Source: Cucumis sativus (taxonomy: Eukaryota; Streptophyta; Magnoliopsida; Cucurbitales; Cucurbitaceae). From it: a stretch of 64,000 bases of DNA. The stretch's first letter is position 1; each line of letters begins with the position of its first letter. The position numbers and the translations under genes are program-made. The DNA lies in NCBI RefSeq assembly GCF_000004075.3, contig NC_026656.2:16103607-16167606 (forward strand). The letters run 5' to 3'. Shown one piece after another: positions 12,575-25,600 of the stretch. The notes below the pieces were generated by a model. That model searched no databases, was not told the origin of the DNA, and saw only the letters and a program-made list of their open reading frames with translations.

Positions 12575-14453
12575 TAAGGTGATATCTCAGTTGCAGAATA
12601 GTTTATCGTTCCATGTCATGCTTTTGCTTGCGAGTAGTTTAGTTGATAGAATCTGAAAGGAAGCTCATAATCATAATAAAATGGAGATTTCTGCACGTAC
12701 AGTGAAAGTTGAACAAGAAATCTTACTGTGGTTATGAAGTTCAACGAAACACTAAAATAGTATTAAAGTGAACCCAGAAAAATAACAGCAAATTACTAAC
12801 TTGAGCGTATAGAATTTAGGATCAAACCATGTCTGAATATATTACTAACTTGAGCGTATAGAATTTAAGCAAACCTTTTTAAAATGTCAAGGTACAAATT
12901 ACTATGGGCACCCCAATGAAATTAGATAAATGGTTGAAATAAAAAAAATGTCCAGTAGTTCTTGAGTCATTAACTCTTTGGTGGGAGTAACTCTATTAGA
13001 TAACATGGGGTTCTGTTAGGATCCCTCCTAACAAGAGCACTCAAGAACACAAAGAACAAACAAAAACACTAAATATAGAAATATATATTACCATATCAAT
13101 GAAAAACTACAATATACCTCAGCACACTGTAAAGGTTGAGAATCGTCTCCCAAATTTTCCAAAGAAAATCCCGTAAAATTCTTCACACCCTTTGCCCTCA
13201 ACCCACTCCCCCTGTTTATTACTAAAAGTCCTAAAAAACTCACTGTCTGATATGCTCATTCTAATAAGTAATAATCATACTAATATTCTCATAATAATCC
13301 TATTATTTTCCAAACTAGGGGCCTCACCAATTCCATCTCAAAAACTAATTGGTGATGGGAAGAGTAGCTCATCTATTTTTATAAAAATTGTAAGGCTTAT
13401 TTTTTAATGTGGGATTATTCATGTGCTGCCTCAAGATGATGCCTCTTTGGGTACACCACTCTTGAATCATGTCCCAATTTTTGCTTTTTAGACTGGACTC
13501 AAACACTATAATAAATAATTTGAGGTTTCATCCATCTTGAGCTCTCTTGATTTTTTTAATGTGGTATCTTCCACAAACTTGTCCATAACCATATACCATA
13601 AATGATAAGAAACCCTTGGACATTGGATCTAAGAACCATGTTAAACAACAAGACTAGAAAGAACACAACCCCAGCAGCCACAAAATCATTTTGATTTCAA
13701 CCCCTAAGAAATGCTAGATTCAAGTTACTTAGATGATCTAAGAAACCAAGGATCGGACAAAGTTTTGAAACTTCCATCAACCCTTGATCTTTGAAGCACT
13801 CCACAAACAAGACGGATCAATCCTCACTTGAATGCTCCAAATATTCATGCATTCTATCACAAGAACACACAAGAACAAAATTTTACATTTTAGAGTTTTT
13901 AGATTTCATCCCAAATTCTTCTTTAAATGTGGAAACTACAACTCTGTTTATACTAATTAAAATATGAAATGAAAGGTCACAACATTTAATTTTATATCCT
14001 TTCAACTACCAAAATAAATGAAAAAACATAAATACATAATTCCTTAAACATTTAATTTTATGACTTTTGAGTTGCTCAAATAACTCTTCAACTTCCAAGC
14101 ATGACACCTCTTCAACTTCTTCATTTGATTCAATTCTGATTTCTTGATTCATATCACCGTAAGTCCCCATGACTAACAAATTAAGATGATTTGTAATTCT
14201 GAGTAGCTGGGACTCATCATTGTAAGTGAGGCAACAGGTTTTGCATTGTAAATGAAAGCGGTTGTTTATTAAAAACAAAAAGTTCATGCTGATCTCATCT
14301 TTTCCATTCTTGAAGGAAGACACCTTTTCCATTCTTTAATGAACAAATATTTGATCTCATCTGTTGCTTTTCTTTACTTTCTCCCTTTCCAATAAAGAAA
14401 TATTCAATATGAACATAATCTAAGTGATGAACTGTTCACTTTAAATTTGCAGC
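12575..14453. other. Noncoding region after the small gene
   Basis: No supported gene. A 25-bp segment with ttgagcgtatagaattta is repeated at about 12797 and 12847. The region 13013-13960 is rich in short A/C tracts and may be old transposon debris. The minus ORF at 14006-14332 (108 codons) has no recognised domain. Confidence 0.5.
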
Positions 14454-14547
14454 TGGTCAACAGCATATGAAGATCTGCTCTCCACTAACGATCCCTTCAG
14501 TGAGCCAATACCTCTTCCGGTAAGCTTCTGAAAAGTTCATGCTGTTT

Positions 14548-14797
14548 TGTTATTGGTGATATATAATTTTTCCTTCAACCACAAGCTTAAACTTTTGGGT
14601 GAATTGGTAGTTTAATATGGTATCAGAGTAGGTGTTCATGCCTCTGCATTGTCGTTTCCTCCCAATTTAAATCGATTTTCACTTGTTGGCCTTTCAAATA
14701 TTTCAAGTCCACAAGTGAGAGGGAGTGTTGGTGATATATAATTAAAATTGCCTTCAACCACAAGCTTTAAGCTTTTTGGTAAATTGGTAGTTTAATA
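14548..14797 (+). mobile_element. TRIM element (miniature LTR retrotransposon, about 250 bp)
   Basis: Two direct terminal repeats of about 70 bp (14548-14617 and 14726-14797) share ggtgatatataatt, cttcaaccacaagctt and aattggtagtttaata. Immediately after the first is TGGTATCAGAG (14618-14628), the canonical initiator tRNA-Met primer-binding site. Immediately before the second is a polypurine tract, AGTGAGAGGGAG. The internal part is only about 108 bp with no ORF. This is the defining architecture of a TRIM. LTR ends have decayed (TA rather than CA) and I see no clean target duplication. Confidence 0.8.
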
Positions 14798-15221
14798 GTT
14801 ATATATACACACTATATTAGTCCATATGCTTGCTCAATAAATTGCTCGTTGATTCTTCTGTTGCTGTTGCACGTGTTCCTGGTTCTGATATGATAGGTAC
14901 ATCATTAGGAGAAAGTTCTTGAGGTATTATGGATATCTTAGGCCCTATTTAGTAACCTTTTTTTTTTAAAAAAAAAGGTGTGCATGTTTTCTCCTAATTT
15001 GTTACTCATGGTTTTCATATTTCCCATATAAACATTTGAACAATGCTGCTAGCGAGAAAGATATTAAGTCAAATTCATGCCTGAAGAAGGGAAATTCATC
15101 CCTCGTTGAGAAAACTCTCTCCAAAGATCACAAGTTATATATTTTCAAATTGATGACAAAAAAATTCTTATTACAACCTTAAATTAGGTATTTGTAGTTT
15201 TAAGCCTTTACAAGAAAATAA

Positions 15222-15390
15222 GACAATTAACTAATTAATTCTAAAATACAGTATAAGCAATTAAACACTAATTATTTCTAAAATATTGTATAAACAATTA
15301 AAGACAATTAATTAATTCTAAAATATAGTATAAACAATTAAAAACTAATTAATTCTAAAATATTGTATAAACAATTAAACACCAGTTAAT
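15222..15390. repeat. AT-rich tandem repeat, about 38-bp unit, about 4 copies
   Basis: The marker tctaaaata recurs at 15240, 15278, 15317 and 15354, always followed by gtataa(a/g)caattaaa. Spacing is 37-39 bp. Confidence 0.85.
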
Positions 15391-17639
15391 GTAAATTAAC
15401 ATACGAACTAAAATACATGTCCTATAGTACTCAATCCAATTTTTAAAAACAAAAACAAGTATTTGAAACCTATTTTTTTAGTTGTCGAATTTTGGTTTTG
15501 ATTTGAAAACACTCCTAAAATGTAGACAACAAAACATTGAAACCAATGGATAAAAGTGTTATTTATAGACTTAATGTTCAAAAACAAAAAAATACATCAT
15601 CAAATGGTTACCAATAAAGCCCTGATAAGCAAGCTAATGAGTTTGTTGAGAGAGTGTTTGGGAGATTTTGTCTGGTAAATAGAGTGGGTTAGAATGGACT
15701 AAGTTAGACATTTTGATTAGACAGACTTCAGTGGCATCCACACGAAAACACGAAAACACGAAAACTCGAAAAGGGAGGTTCCAGAGTTCTTGGGAGACTT
15801 ATATAGCAGCACATATCTCTTATATAACTATATATTTTAGGTTCTATCGGTTGATTTTCGAACTATGTTTAACGTTTTTTGATGCTTGTGACGTGGCTGG
15901 CAGGAGATGGTAGATTTCTTGGTTGATATTTGGCATGATGAAGGGCTTTTCGACTTAGATAACTCAACACAAAAAATATTTAACTGTAGACAGGATCGGA
16001 TACCATGATACCGGGTTTCATGATGTATTCATACTCCAAACTACTACTGGTTCTTCCATTTACTAATTCTATGAAGATTATATGATCTTACATTGTTGTG
16101 ATCTATGTTCAAACTAACAAGTAATTCAGCATTGTATCATTGGCCTTCTTGTGGTGGGGGTAACATCCTGATATTTATGCAGCAGTTCAGGGTCATGGAA
16201 ACTTATTTGGAGAATTGTTTTTAAAAATAATTTCATTTTCTTTCTTTTCTTTTCTTTTCAGAGTTGCTATTAATAACTCTGATGAAGCTTTTGTTTTTGT
16301 TTTTAAAATTTCAATGTATTAGTCTATGGTACATTCTATATGGTTAATGAATGGTATTGTGTATTCAGATTCAAGCATCTCATATTAACAAATCTGTGTT
16401 AAGATGCAAATGAATTTTGTAATTTTGGAACATGATATTTTTGCATATTTCATTATTTCTGTCTTTATTCACAAATTTCAATATTGAGTATTGACCAAGA
16501 ATTAAGTGTAAATGAGTCAAGAACTATTACTTCTACGCTTAGTTAGAAAAGGTTTATATCTGTCATTGTTACTTGTTTCTTTATTCATTAGTTGTTATTA
16601 CTCAATGATATATTTAGTCACCATCATTGCGTCACTTGTCTATATACACATGCACAGTATGAAACAACTGCCACCCTTAAGATCTTATATGCTCAGTGGA
16701 CTTGTATCAAATATATTTACAAACTATAAACATAACATGGCCAAAAATGTTTCCAAAAATCTATTTATTTATTTATTATTATTTTTTTTATCAATGTTGA
16801 AAGTTGAAACTGATTTTAGAAAAACCTTAAAATTATTTACAATTAATTTTTCAATAATTTGTTAAAACATGCTTTAGCTATTTCTTTTCTTGTGGAATAT
16901 AGGTATAAAAAATGGGAATATTTAGAGGGGTTTGGGAATACTATGATGAATGTGTTTTTTTTAGGATTTTTTCTTTTAAGTTTACGTATATTTACAAAAG
17001 GTCAAACATCTATTTACTAAATCATAATTATTTTAATATATTTTGGACTTATATAAAAGAAATTGTATAAGGGAGTATTATCATAACATGATATAGCAAA
17101 TTTAACGGATTGTTTTAGAATTTTGTAAATATGGCAAAATGTTATATATAAAAATACTTTTCATATTAAATTTGTTATTATTCTTAACTACCCCTCAATA
17201 ATTTATTTCTCTTCTTCTTTTTAATTGAATGCTCATTATTTATTTATTCTCTCTCACTTTTTAAGGTTCACAATTATTTATTTATTCTTATACGAAAAAA
17301 ATTATTTGTTATTTCTGACTTAATCTTGATTTTAGAAATCAATAGTGCAATAATTGCAATATGAAATATAATGGTTGTTGATTAGAGTAATTTTAACTTC
17401 ATTTATGATTTTTTTAAAAAACTTTTTCGATGTGTATTTTGAGTTGAATATGATTTCAAATGATTTTGCTTTATTTTTTTACATTGATTTTATTTTGGTT
17501 TTACTTTTGTTTTAGTTTTATATATCAGTATTGTGATATACTTATATTATATGTATTAGTTGATTGATATAATTTACTACGTGATTTTTTTTTTAAATTT
17601 TATGCAGTTCATTATAGTATTATTAAGTATATGAATAAT

Positions 17640-18110
17640 ATAACTAAATGTATCATTATCAAATATATCAACAATATATTGTTGAAGCATATTAGTAAAA
17701 TGAATTATTATCAAGTATATGAATCAAGTTTACAAGTGTATATCAATAGTATATAAAGTGTATAAGTATAACTTCAAGCATATTAACTGTATTTAATCAA
17801 TCAAATGTATAAGTGAAGAATACTAATTAAGTGTATCTGCAACGCATAGGGTGTATCAAACATATCATGTAGAACAAGCATGCCAAATTTGTTGAGTATA
17901 CCAATGAAGCATAAAAAGTTTATTATATTAGTGGTATCAAGAAAAATCAAGTGTAATAAGGAGTGTATCAAGATGGTTCAGATGTGTATCAAAAGATATC
18001 GAGTGTATCAAAGAGTATTAGATGTATCAAATGTATCTATTAAATGTATCAGATGCATTAAGAAATATCAGATGTATCAGACGTGTACAAGTTGTATCAA
18101 ACGTATATTA
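17640..18110 (+). repeat. Degenerate GTATCA-rich simple repeat
   Basis: The word gtatca or a one-base variant recurs many times at 9-15 bp spacing (for example agtgtatcaa, gatgtatcaaatgtatc). It has decayed out of register. The ORF at 17880-18239 is a by-product of this repeat. Confidence 0.7.
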
Positions 18111-18965
18111 ATAACGATGATATTTGTGATATTTTACCTCTTCATGTGTTATTTGGGCTTTGTTTTTGCATTTTCGCAAATGATAAAGTACGTGTGGTAT
18201 GAAGTATTTGAGTTTTTTATAAATCAACGTAATAATTAATATTTTATATGTTTATTTTTGTGAAGAAGATATATATAATAATTTAGGACTTTTTAGAAAA
18301 TTAAATATTAATTTGAATATGTTGGTAAGAAATTCAACAAGCATATGAACAATTTTAAAGAGAAATTCATAGGAACAATTTTGTAAATAATTTGAGTGGT
18401 TTCGAAAATGATTCATGGATAATAAATTCTACTTATGTCCCTTTTCTCTAAAATTATACTTCAACCATGAACCATCATTTCCAAACATGCATCTGGATTT
18501 CTAGAATTAAATACACAAATAAAATTGCATCTAAGTTAATTGCAGGTTTAGTGTTATTTTTTAATTTTGGATTTTTATCTATTTTTTCTATTGAGTTTTA
18601 ATTGGAGATTTGACGTTATTTAAAAATTTAAAGTCACAACTCTTTTTTCTAAAATAATGTAGTTCCAAACAGGAATGAGAGTTGATTTGATCAATTTAGT
18701 ATAGTAAATGAGTACAAACATTCCATTGGTATGTGGTTTAAGTTAATTTAAACCTCTGATTTATTTTTGAAAAAGACGCTGATTTGAATTTTTTCCAAAT
18801 TGGTTTGGGTTTTTGGTTATACATACAAGGGCATAGAGGTAATTGAACCTCATTGCTTCGAACAGATAATTTAAAATGAAAAATTGATAACTTTAGACAA
18901 AAAGAGATAAAAGGAAAATTACCGATTCAATTTGAGTGCGGTTTACGCTAATCTAAGCCGTTAAT

Positions 18966-18972
18966 TATAAAA
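18966..18972 (+). promoter_or_regulatory. TATA box of the SCPL49-like gene
   Basis: TATAAAA lies 173 bp upstream of the ATG at 19145. It is followed by a C/T-rich leader (around 19040-19075) typical of plant 5' UTRs. Transcription would start near 19000. Confidence 0.6.
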
Positions 18973-19144
18973 GTGGGCCACACGTACGGCTAGGATCTAT
19001 TTGACGTACGGTTAAGCCATACGAGTGAGAAATTCTCCAGCATTTCCCTTCCCTTCCCTCCCTCCCCTCCATTTCTATATACTCTCTTTTGAAATTAAGA
19101 GCTTCCATTTCATCTTCAGAGAGAAATTTGAGAGCCAACAAGAA

Positions 19145-22100
19145 ATGAATGGTTCCATTTCTCTCTGTTTTTTGCTTTCTGTTTTGATTCTTTCTCCGCC
19201 TTCCTCTTTTGCTGGAATCTTCGATGATCCTCGTCTTCCTCCTTCCGATTTTCCTTCCGCTCAGGCCGAGAAGCTCATCAGAGAGCTCAATTTGTTTCCT
19301 AAATCCGATACCAATATCATCCATAGAAATATCCAAAATTCCTCTCTGCTCGCCGCCGGAGAGAAGAAAATCGTTGAGAGGCGGTTGAGATTCCCTCTCT
19401 TTGATGATTCTGGGGTTTCTTTGGAGGAATTGGGCCATCATGCTGGATATTACAAGATCGAGCATTCTCATGCTGCCAGGTGAGCCCTTTGAAACCCTAA
19501 GATTTTGGCTTTTTACGTGCTCTGCTTGGATACTGCATGTTTAATTTTCTATGCTCGGTATCTCAATGAATTACTGTTAATGAGTAGTGTGATTCTTTTA
19601 ATGATATATATATAGTTCATTTTCTTGCAACGTTTTGATCCATGAAGAGGATTTTCTGCAGAACTCTTTGGTTTTTTTTTTCCTTCTCGCGAGTTTACAA
19701 ACTGAACGTGTTGGTATAGAAGGGTCGATGTTGATGCAGATAGTGGATATTATAATTAATCATTATAATCTATGTTTTGATTTAATTACAATTCCTAGTT
19801 AATTTCAATTTATTGATTTGGACCCTTTTTCTCGTACGAATATAGATTGATTATTTTGTTCAAGCTACCCTATCTCGGTTATTAATCTTGCGATTCTATA
19901 GTAAAATGGGCTGTGTGCTTAGAGTTCTAACTGTTCACTTTTTGTGTAGGTTGTTCTACTTTTTCTTTGAGTCCCGCAACAGAAAATCAGATCCTGTCGT
20001 TATCTGGTTAACTGGAGGCCCAGGATGCAGTAGTGAATTGGCTATGTTTTACGAAAATGGTCCTTTTAAAATTACTAAGAACTTGTCTCTTGTTTGGAAT
20101 GAATATGGTTGGGATAAGGTAGATTTACTATTTTTTTCTTTCTTTGGTTGGATATGATTTTTATTTGTTCAGGATCTAGCAGAGCACTTGGCAAACTGTT
20201 TGTTGATTTCATCTTATATATGCAATTTACTGAGTTTCACTTGCTGTAAGAGAAAGGTGTTAAAAAATTTCTTCGGTTGCTGCAGGTTTCAAATCTTCTG
20301 TACGTAGACCAACCGTTGGGACTGGTTTTAGCTATAGCTCTGATAGACAAGATATTCGTCACGATGAAAATGGTGTTAGCAATGACCTTTATGACCTTTT
20401 ACAGGTAATTTTCCTTTGTTTAGCTACTGTTATCACTCATTGATTTTGGTGTGAGGTTTGTCTTGAATGTTATCGATATTGGTTTCACGAGTTGTGTAAC
20501 TTCGAATCTTTGTTTCACTCGCTGTGGAGGAATGTGTAGATATTAAAATTTGTTTGACAAATTTTTTAAGACTCTTAATGATATAACCTCTGGATTTTCT
20601 TCAAATCAGACTTTCTTTGATGAACATCCTGACCTTGTTGAGAATGACTTCTTCATAACCGGAGAATCTTATGCTGGACATTATATTCCTGCTTTGGCTT
20701 CTCGGATTCATCAGGGAAACAAAGCTAAAGAAGGAACTCATATAAACCTTAAAGTATGGCTATTGTGTCTTAGAATTATAGCATAAATATATAAAATATT
20801 GTTCTAGCAACTTGATCCATCTTTAAATACGTTGTCCAGGGATTTGCTATTGGCAATGGGCTTACTGATCCTGCTATCCAATACAAAACCTACCCAGATT
20901 ATGCATTGGACATGGGCATAATTACAAAGTCCCAACATCGTCGTATTAATTTGTTGGTACCACCATGTGAACTGGCAATAGGTGCTTGTGGTGCGTATAT
21001 TTTTTATTTTGGCATGTGATATTCCTCCCTCTTGCCTCTAGCTTGTAATGGCTTCTGCTGATATTTTTGTTTAATATGCCTTCCTTTTCCAGGTACTGAT
21101 GGCACACTTTCTTGCATGACTTCTTATTATGTTTGCAATGCCATTTTTACCAGCATCATGCTCCATGCCGGTGATATGAATGTAAGATGCTACTTTTCTT
21201 TCTGATCAATAGCATTAAGGTCTTAAATTAACGATACTTCTGATGACTTAGTTTGTTTGATCTCTGAGGAATAATTGTTATAGATAACATACGAGGTGGA
21301 AGCAATTAACACACTATATCTATCAGTCTAATCTAAATGCCCTTTCAAGACAGAAAAAATGTCTAAATAACCTTGATGAAAAATGGGAATCGTGCATATG
21401 CAAAAGGTTTTTGTAGATTTTTGACGTTGGGAAGCAATTAACATTACTCTTCTTCAGCATTATGACATTAGGAAAAAGTGTGAAGGGAGCCTTTGCTACG
21501 ACTTCTCAAATATGGAGAAATTCTTGAACCAACAATCTGTTAGGGAAGCCCTTGGCGTTGGGGATATAGAATTTGTTTCATGCAGTCCTACTGTCTATAA
21601 GGCTATGCTGGTGGACTGGATGAGGAATTCTGAAGTGGGCATACCTGCTCTACTCGAGGATGGATCAAGATGCTTGTATACGCAGGCGAATATGATTTGA
21701 TCTGCAATTGGCTAGGTAGGTATTCTTCAAATATGATATTAGATCTTATTCATGGACAAATAGTTTAATCTATGATGCCCATCATTTGCATGTTTTTATA
21801 AGATTTGAGTATGGTTGTATATGGACAGGCAATTCAAGGTGGGTGCATGCAATGCAATGGTCCGGTAAGGAGGAGTTCGTGGCTTCTCCTAAGGTCCCCT
21901 TCTTGGTTGATGGTTCAGAAGCAGGCTTGCTTAAAAGACATGGCCCCCTCAGTTTTCTCAAGGTTCCTCTCTCTCTCACACACATTTTCATGAGCACATG
22001 TTAGTATGTTTTCATGGAATTTGTTAACATGGGGTTTTGAGATTCAAAACTTAAAAGTACTTAGGTCACTTGCCTAGAAATTAACCCCTATGAGTTTCCT

Positions 22101-22637
22101 TAACACCAAAATGTTGTAAGGTCCGATGAGTTCCCGTGAGATTAGTTAAGGTGCACATAAGCTACCTCAAACACGAGTGGATATCAAAAGAAGAAAAAGG
22201 TACTTGTGTTCTAGTTGAGGCTATTTGTTAGGGTCAAAAGGCAATTAGTTAGGGAGTTAGTTAGCGTATTTGGTCAAAAATAGAGATTGGGAGAGAATTG
22301 AGGGAAGGTGGACAATTGGGCCTAGTGTTAGCATACTGAAGAGGGAGATTTGTACTTAGTTTGACTTGTAGTTCCTCTATAATTCAATAAATTTCAAATC
22401 TTAATCTACTTAGAAGGTATTCTTATGTAAAAAATTAATTGTCGTATTAGTTTTTATACGATTGAGAGTATAGGACCTTAGTTGTGCTTATGCTATTCAA
22501 CACAACAGGTTCATGATGCGGGGCACATGGTCCCCATGGATCAGCCCAAAGCTGCATTAGAGATGCTGAAGAGGTGGACTCGGGGCACACTCTATGAAAA
22601 ATCATCTAATCCGCAAATCTTGGTCGCGGATATGTGA
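19145..22637 (+). CDS. SCPL49: Serine carboxypeptidase-like protein, SCPL49 type (nine exons, two 1-bp deletions)
   Basis: Peptidase family S10 carboxypeptidase, secretory or vacuolar, removing C-terminal residues from peptides. Exons: 19145-19479, 19950-20118, 20286-20404, 20610-20753, 20840-20990, 21093-21181, 21458-21715, 21829-21962, 22509-22637; all introns are GT-AG. Residues 1-24 form a signal peptide. [10 protein letters not shown] (about 131-140) is the oxyanion-hole motif. The catalytic triad is Ser in [11 protein letters not shown] (about 228), Asp in YAGEYD (about 416) and His in [12 protein letters not shown] (about 473). Two single-base deletions break the frame: near 20313-20316 ([10 protein letters not shown]) and at 21662-21666 ([14 protein letters not shown], one A missing). 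Spliced length is 1528 nt; two added bases give 510 codons, 509 residues, a normal family length. All catalytic residues remain. Confidence 0.92.
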
Positions 22638-25600
22638 TTCGGGCAACAATACAGCAGTGTTCGCCCTAGTGGACATTTGTTATCCCAAGTATGTAGATAT
22701 CTTCGTATCTTTCCGGATATGTTTAAATCTCATGTCCACACAGTTTTAATTTTAAACTTCATATGAAAACTAAATAGCTTTCGATCTTACCTTTTCCCTT
22801 TTTAGTTTCGTCATCATTTTTTTTTTCATCTTTCTACCTAACTGAGTTGTCAAATAATCCTAGGAAAGAACATACTTTTTAACTTTGAAGTAGGGTGGCC
22901 ATGGGTCAAGTAACCCGACTATTCGGGTTGTAAATTCTTTTTTAACCCAAAAAACCATCTTTGTTAAATAGTCATCTAATCATTTCTTTTTGATTTACAA
23001 TAAAAGGTAAAATGTTATCACGCAATTTTCTTGTTGATTTATAGAACTGTTTTCAAGCATTGAATAAAGTTTTGCAACCTAACGTCAATATATTCGAGAA
23101 AGTTACATTTCAATGTTTTTTGGAGAGTAAGTAGTAATTTTTTTTATGAAACTAAATATATAATCTTAGAATACAAGTTTTGTTGTTATTAATATTCTAA
23201 ACAATTTAATCGAGATTATATAAGAAATAATAGTTTTAAAATGTTAATTCTACATTTGGGTTGTGATATGATTCATTCTAAATTTATAATTTATAAATTA
23301 GTTAAACAGGTACAAATTTTTTGTAGTTGCCAAAGGTGCACTTTTAGGACTAAGTAACTAAGTTAAGGTGTATAATAACATTTTCAAAATTTTAAAAGTA
23401 TATTAAAATCTCTTATCGATAGACGATCGCTAATAAATCTTTATCAACCCATGTATCATAGACAGATTTCGTTAGATCTAAATTCTGCTATGTATGGAAG
23501 AAAAAGAATATAGCTATATATGAGAAGAAGAAAATTATTGTTGTGTAATATGTTAATACTTTGGGTGATGATAAGTATGGTTGGGAAAGGATTTTCTCCA
23601 ACGGTTGATTAAAAGTTAGGAAATCTTGCACAATTAGCCTTTAAACTATAGCATAGCAACTTGTAGCTTTCGGGCTTTTATATTACATATAGATTCATTC
23701 CTTTTTGCTTTTTCTACTTCCGTAGATCTTATTTGGAAGTTGGAGACTGTTACCAAATTAACTGATAATGTATCTTATTTGGAAATTGGAAATCAATGCA
23801 TGTAAATTCGTATTTGTTTTAAGTGTGGTTAAATTGTTTTTTTTTTTAGTGTTTTAAGAAGATATTAAAAGAAATGAATTGAACTCTTCAAATAAGCCTT
23901 CGACGGTCATTTTATTTTATGTTTTGATCACTTTTAGATCTTGTGCTCAACCCAACTCCATTATGGCTTGATTTGCTGTTAAAATTAGGAAATAAAAAGA
24001 TCAAATTTTGAAAATGGTTTTTTTCTTTCTTTCTAATTTATAAAATAATCCTTAATCGATGGTCACCCATACCGATGATCTTATTAGACTATAAATCAAT
24101 ATGTTTATTTTGATTTTTTTTATAAGGATCATGAATGACTATATCTACTACACTTTAACTATATATTATATATAACATGTTGAACGTGTGAGCCAATTAA
24201 AAATTTACATATTTAAAGTTCAAGATTATCAACAATGGAGGTTTGTGTGGTTTAATTTAGATTTAAAGTTCGAGGTGAATTGGTATAATTTTTGGTGTTA
24301 TTCTTTTTGTTTTACGCTTTTTTATTTACAATTTTATGATCGATTGTTTATTGGGTTCTAACCTATGAAAGTGGATATTTGATTTGTTTCGTATTTATGT
24401 ATATCTCGTGTAAATTTCTAATATCCTTTTTTCATTCATTTTTTTGTTTAAGAGGAAATTATCCATAACAATCTCTACAAATTTTCACATTACTAAAACA
24501 AAACACTTGGTGAATACTCATTGTAAAGATTCTTTTTCAACCGACAATGGAGATTGTAACTAAAATTTGATTTTAAAATTAAAAAAAAAAAAATTGTGCA
24601 CACTTCTTGATTGACTATTAAAGGTTTAAAACTACATTTACTAAAATTGAACAAACCCTAAAATATATTATTAAAAGTTGAAAACTAAGTTGACTAAAAT
24701 TGAACAACCTTTAAAATATTTTAACTCAATCTTCATTTTCCACTAGCTGCCACCCTCCACTGCAAAAAAAAATAATAGCTAACAAAGAAAAGAAAAGCTA
24801 CAATAGATTTTTTTGAAAGTTCTGACAAGTATGTTATTAAAAGTCCATGACATTTATAGCATTTGTGTAGAGCTTTAATTGATGTTATAATAGTGTATAA
24901 ATATATAGCTTAAATATGTTGCTATAAATCTATTTGATAGCGTTTTTTTAGTAAAGCTATAATATATTTACTAACATACCACGACAAGGTTATAATATAT
25001 TATTTATAGCTGTAATTATGTTTTATAACAATACTATTTAATCTATTATAATTAATTTTCTTTTTTGCTATACAAAATCTTATGGACCTTTTGCTCGAAG
25101 CTATAAAATATCTAATTTCTTTATAGGTTTTCATAAATTTTACTTGAAGTATTCATTTTTAATAGAAAACCAAACACATGAAATACTTCATAACAAACCA
25201 AACACCATAACTTTCTATCAACTCATCAACATTACAAAATAAAGTATTGAATAATAACTTCCTGAAATAAAGTTGTTATTCAAACTAAAAAAGCTACGAT
25301 AAAGTACACAAGCTCTCCAAATGCACTCAATTCATCAAATATTCAAGGTTATGTTATTAATGTAGTTGAGTTGTCATTGTTGGTTATCTTTTGCTTTGGT
25401 AAGATATCATTTCATCCACACCTACATGAATATATAAAATATATATCAATATATGACTATGAAATACTATAGTCAATTAAGCAAAGAAATACAGATAAAT
25501 AAGCTTGGAAAATAACACACCAGTAATCAATTTTTCACCCCTTCCCCCTCAAGAAAAATATTACACAAAACTCAATCAAATAGTTCTTCAACAAAGTATA

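Larger units (their letters stand above)
8990..12700 (+). other. Inferred transcription unit of the small spliced gene (5' leader and introns)
   Basis: The segment 8990-9260 is pyrimidine-rich like a plant 5' UTR and ends at a candidate donor (CGAG|GTATGG) near 9260. Candidate intermediate leader sequence lies at 9600-9660. These upstream exons are not certain. The coding exons proposed for this unit are described separately. A further exon-like piece at 14454-14520 has good acceptor and donor signals (TTTGCAG before, GTAAGC after), but I could not join it in frame. Confidence 0.35.
14798..18960. other. Long AT-rich intergenic region
   Basis: No gene supported. It holds two tandem or degenerate repeat zones listed separately (about 15222-15390 and 17640-18110), a (TTTTC)n patch near 16240, and poly-A/T tracts. 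ORFs at 15713-15913, 16512-16865 and 17880-18239 have strongly AT-biased composition and no domains. Confidence 0.6.

Noticed and set aside
14006..14332. 108-codon minus-strand ORF.
   Set aside because: No domain or convincing codon bias; the flanks are repeat debris and there are no splice partners.
14454..14520. Possible extra exon with the open frame WSTAYEDLLSTNDPFSEPIPLP.
   Set aside because: Splice signals are good, but no upstream donor gives a matching phase without an indel, and nothing downstream continues it. Kept only as a note.
16512..16865. 117-codon hydrophobic ORF.
   Set aside because: Composition follows local AT richness; no membrane-protein family is recognisable and there is no flanking gene structure.
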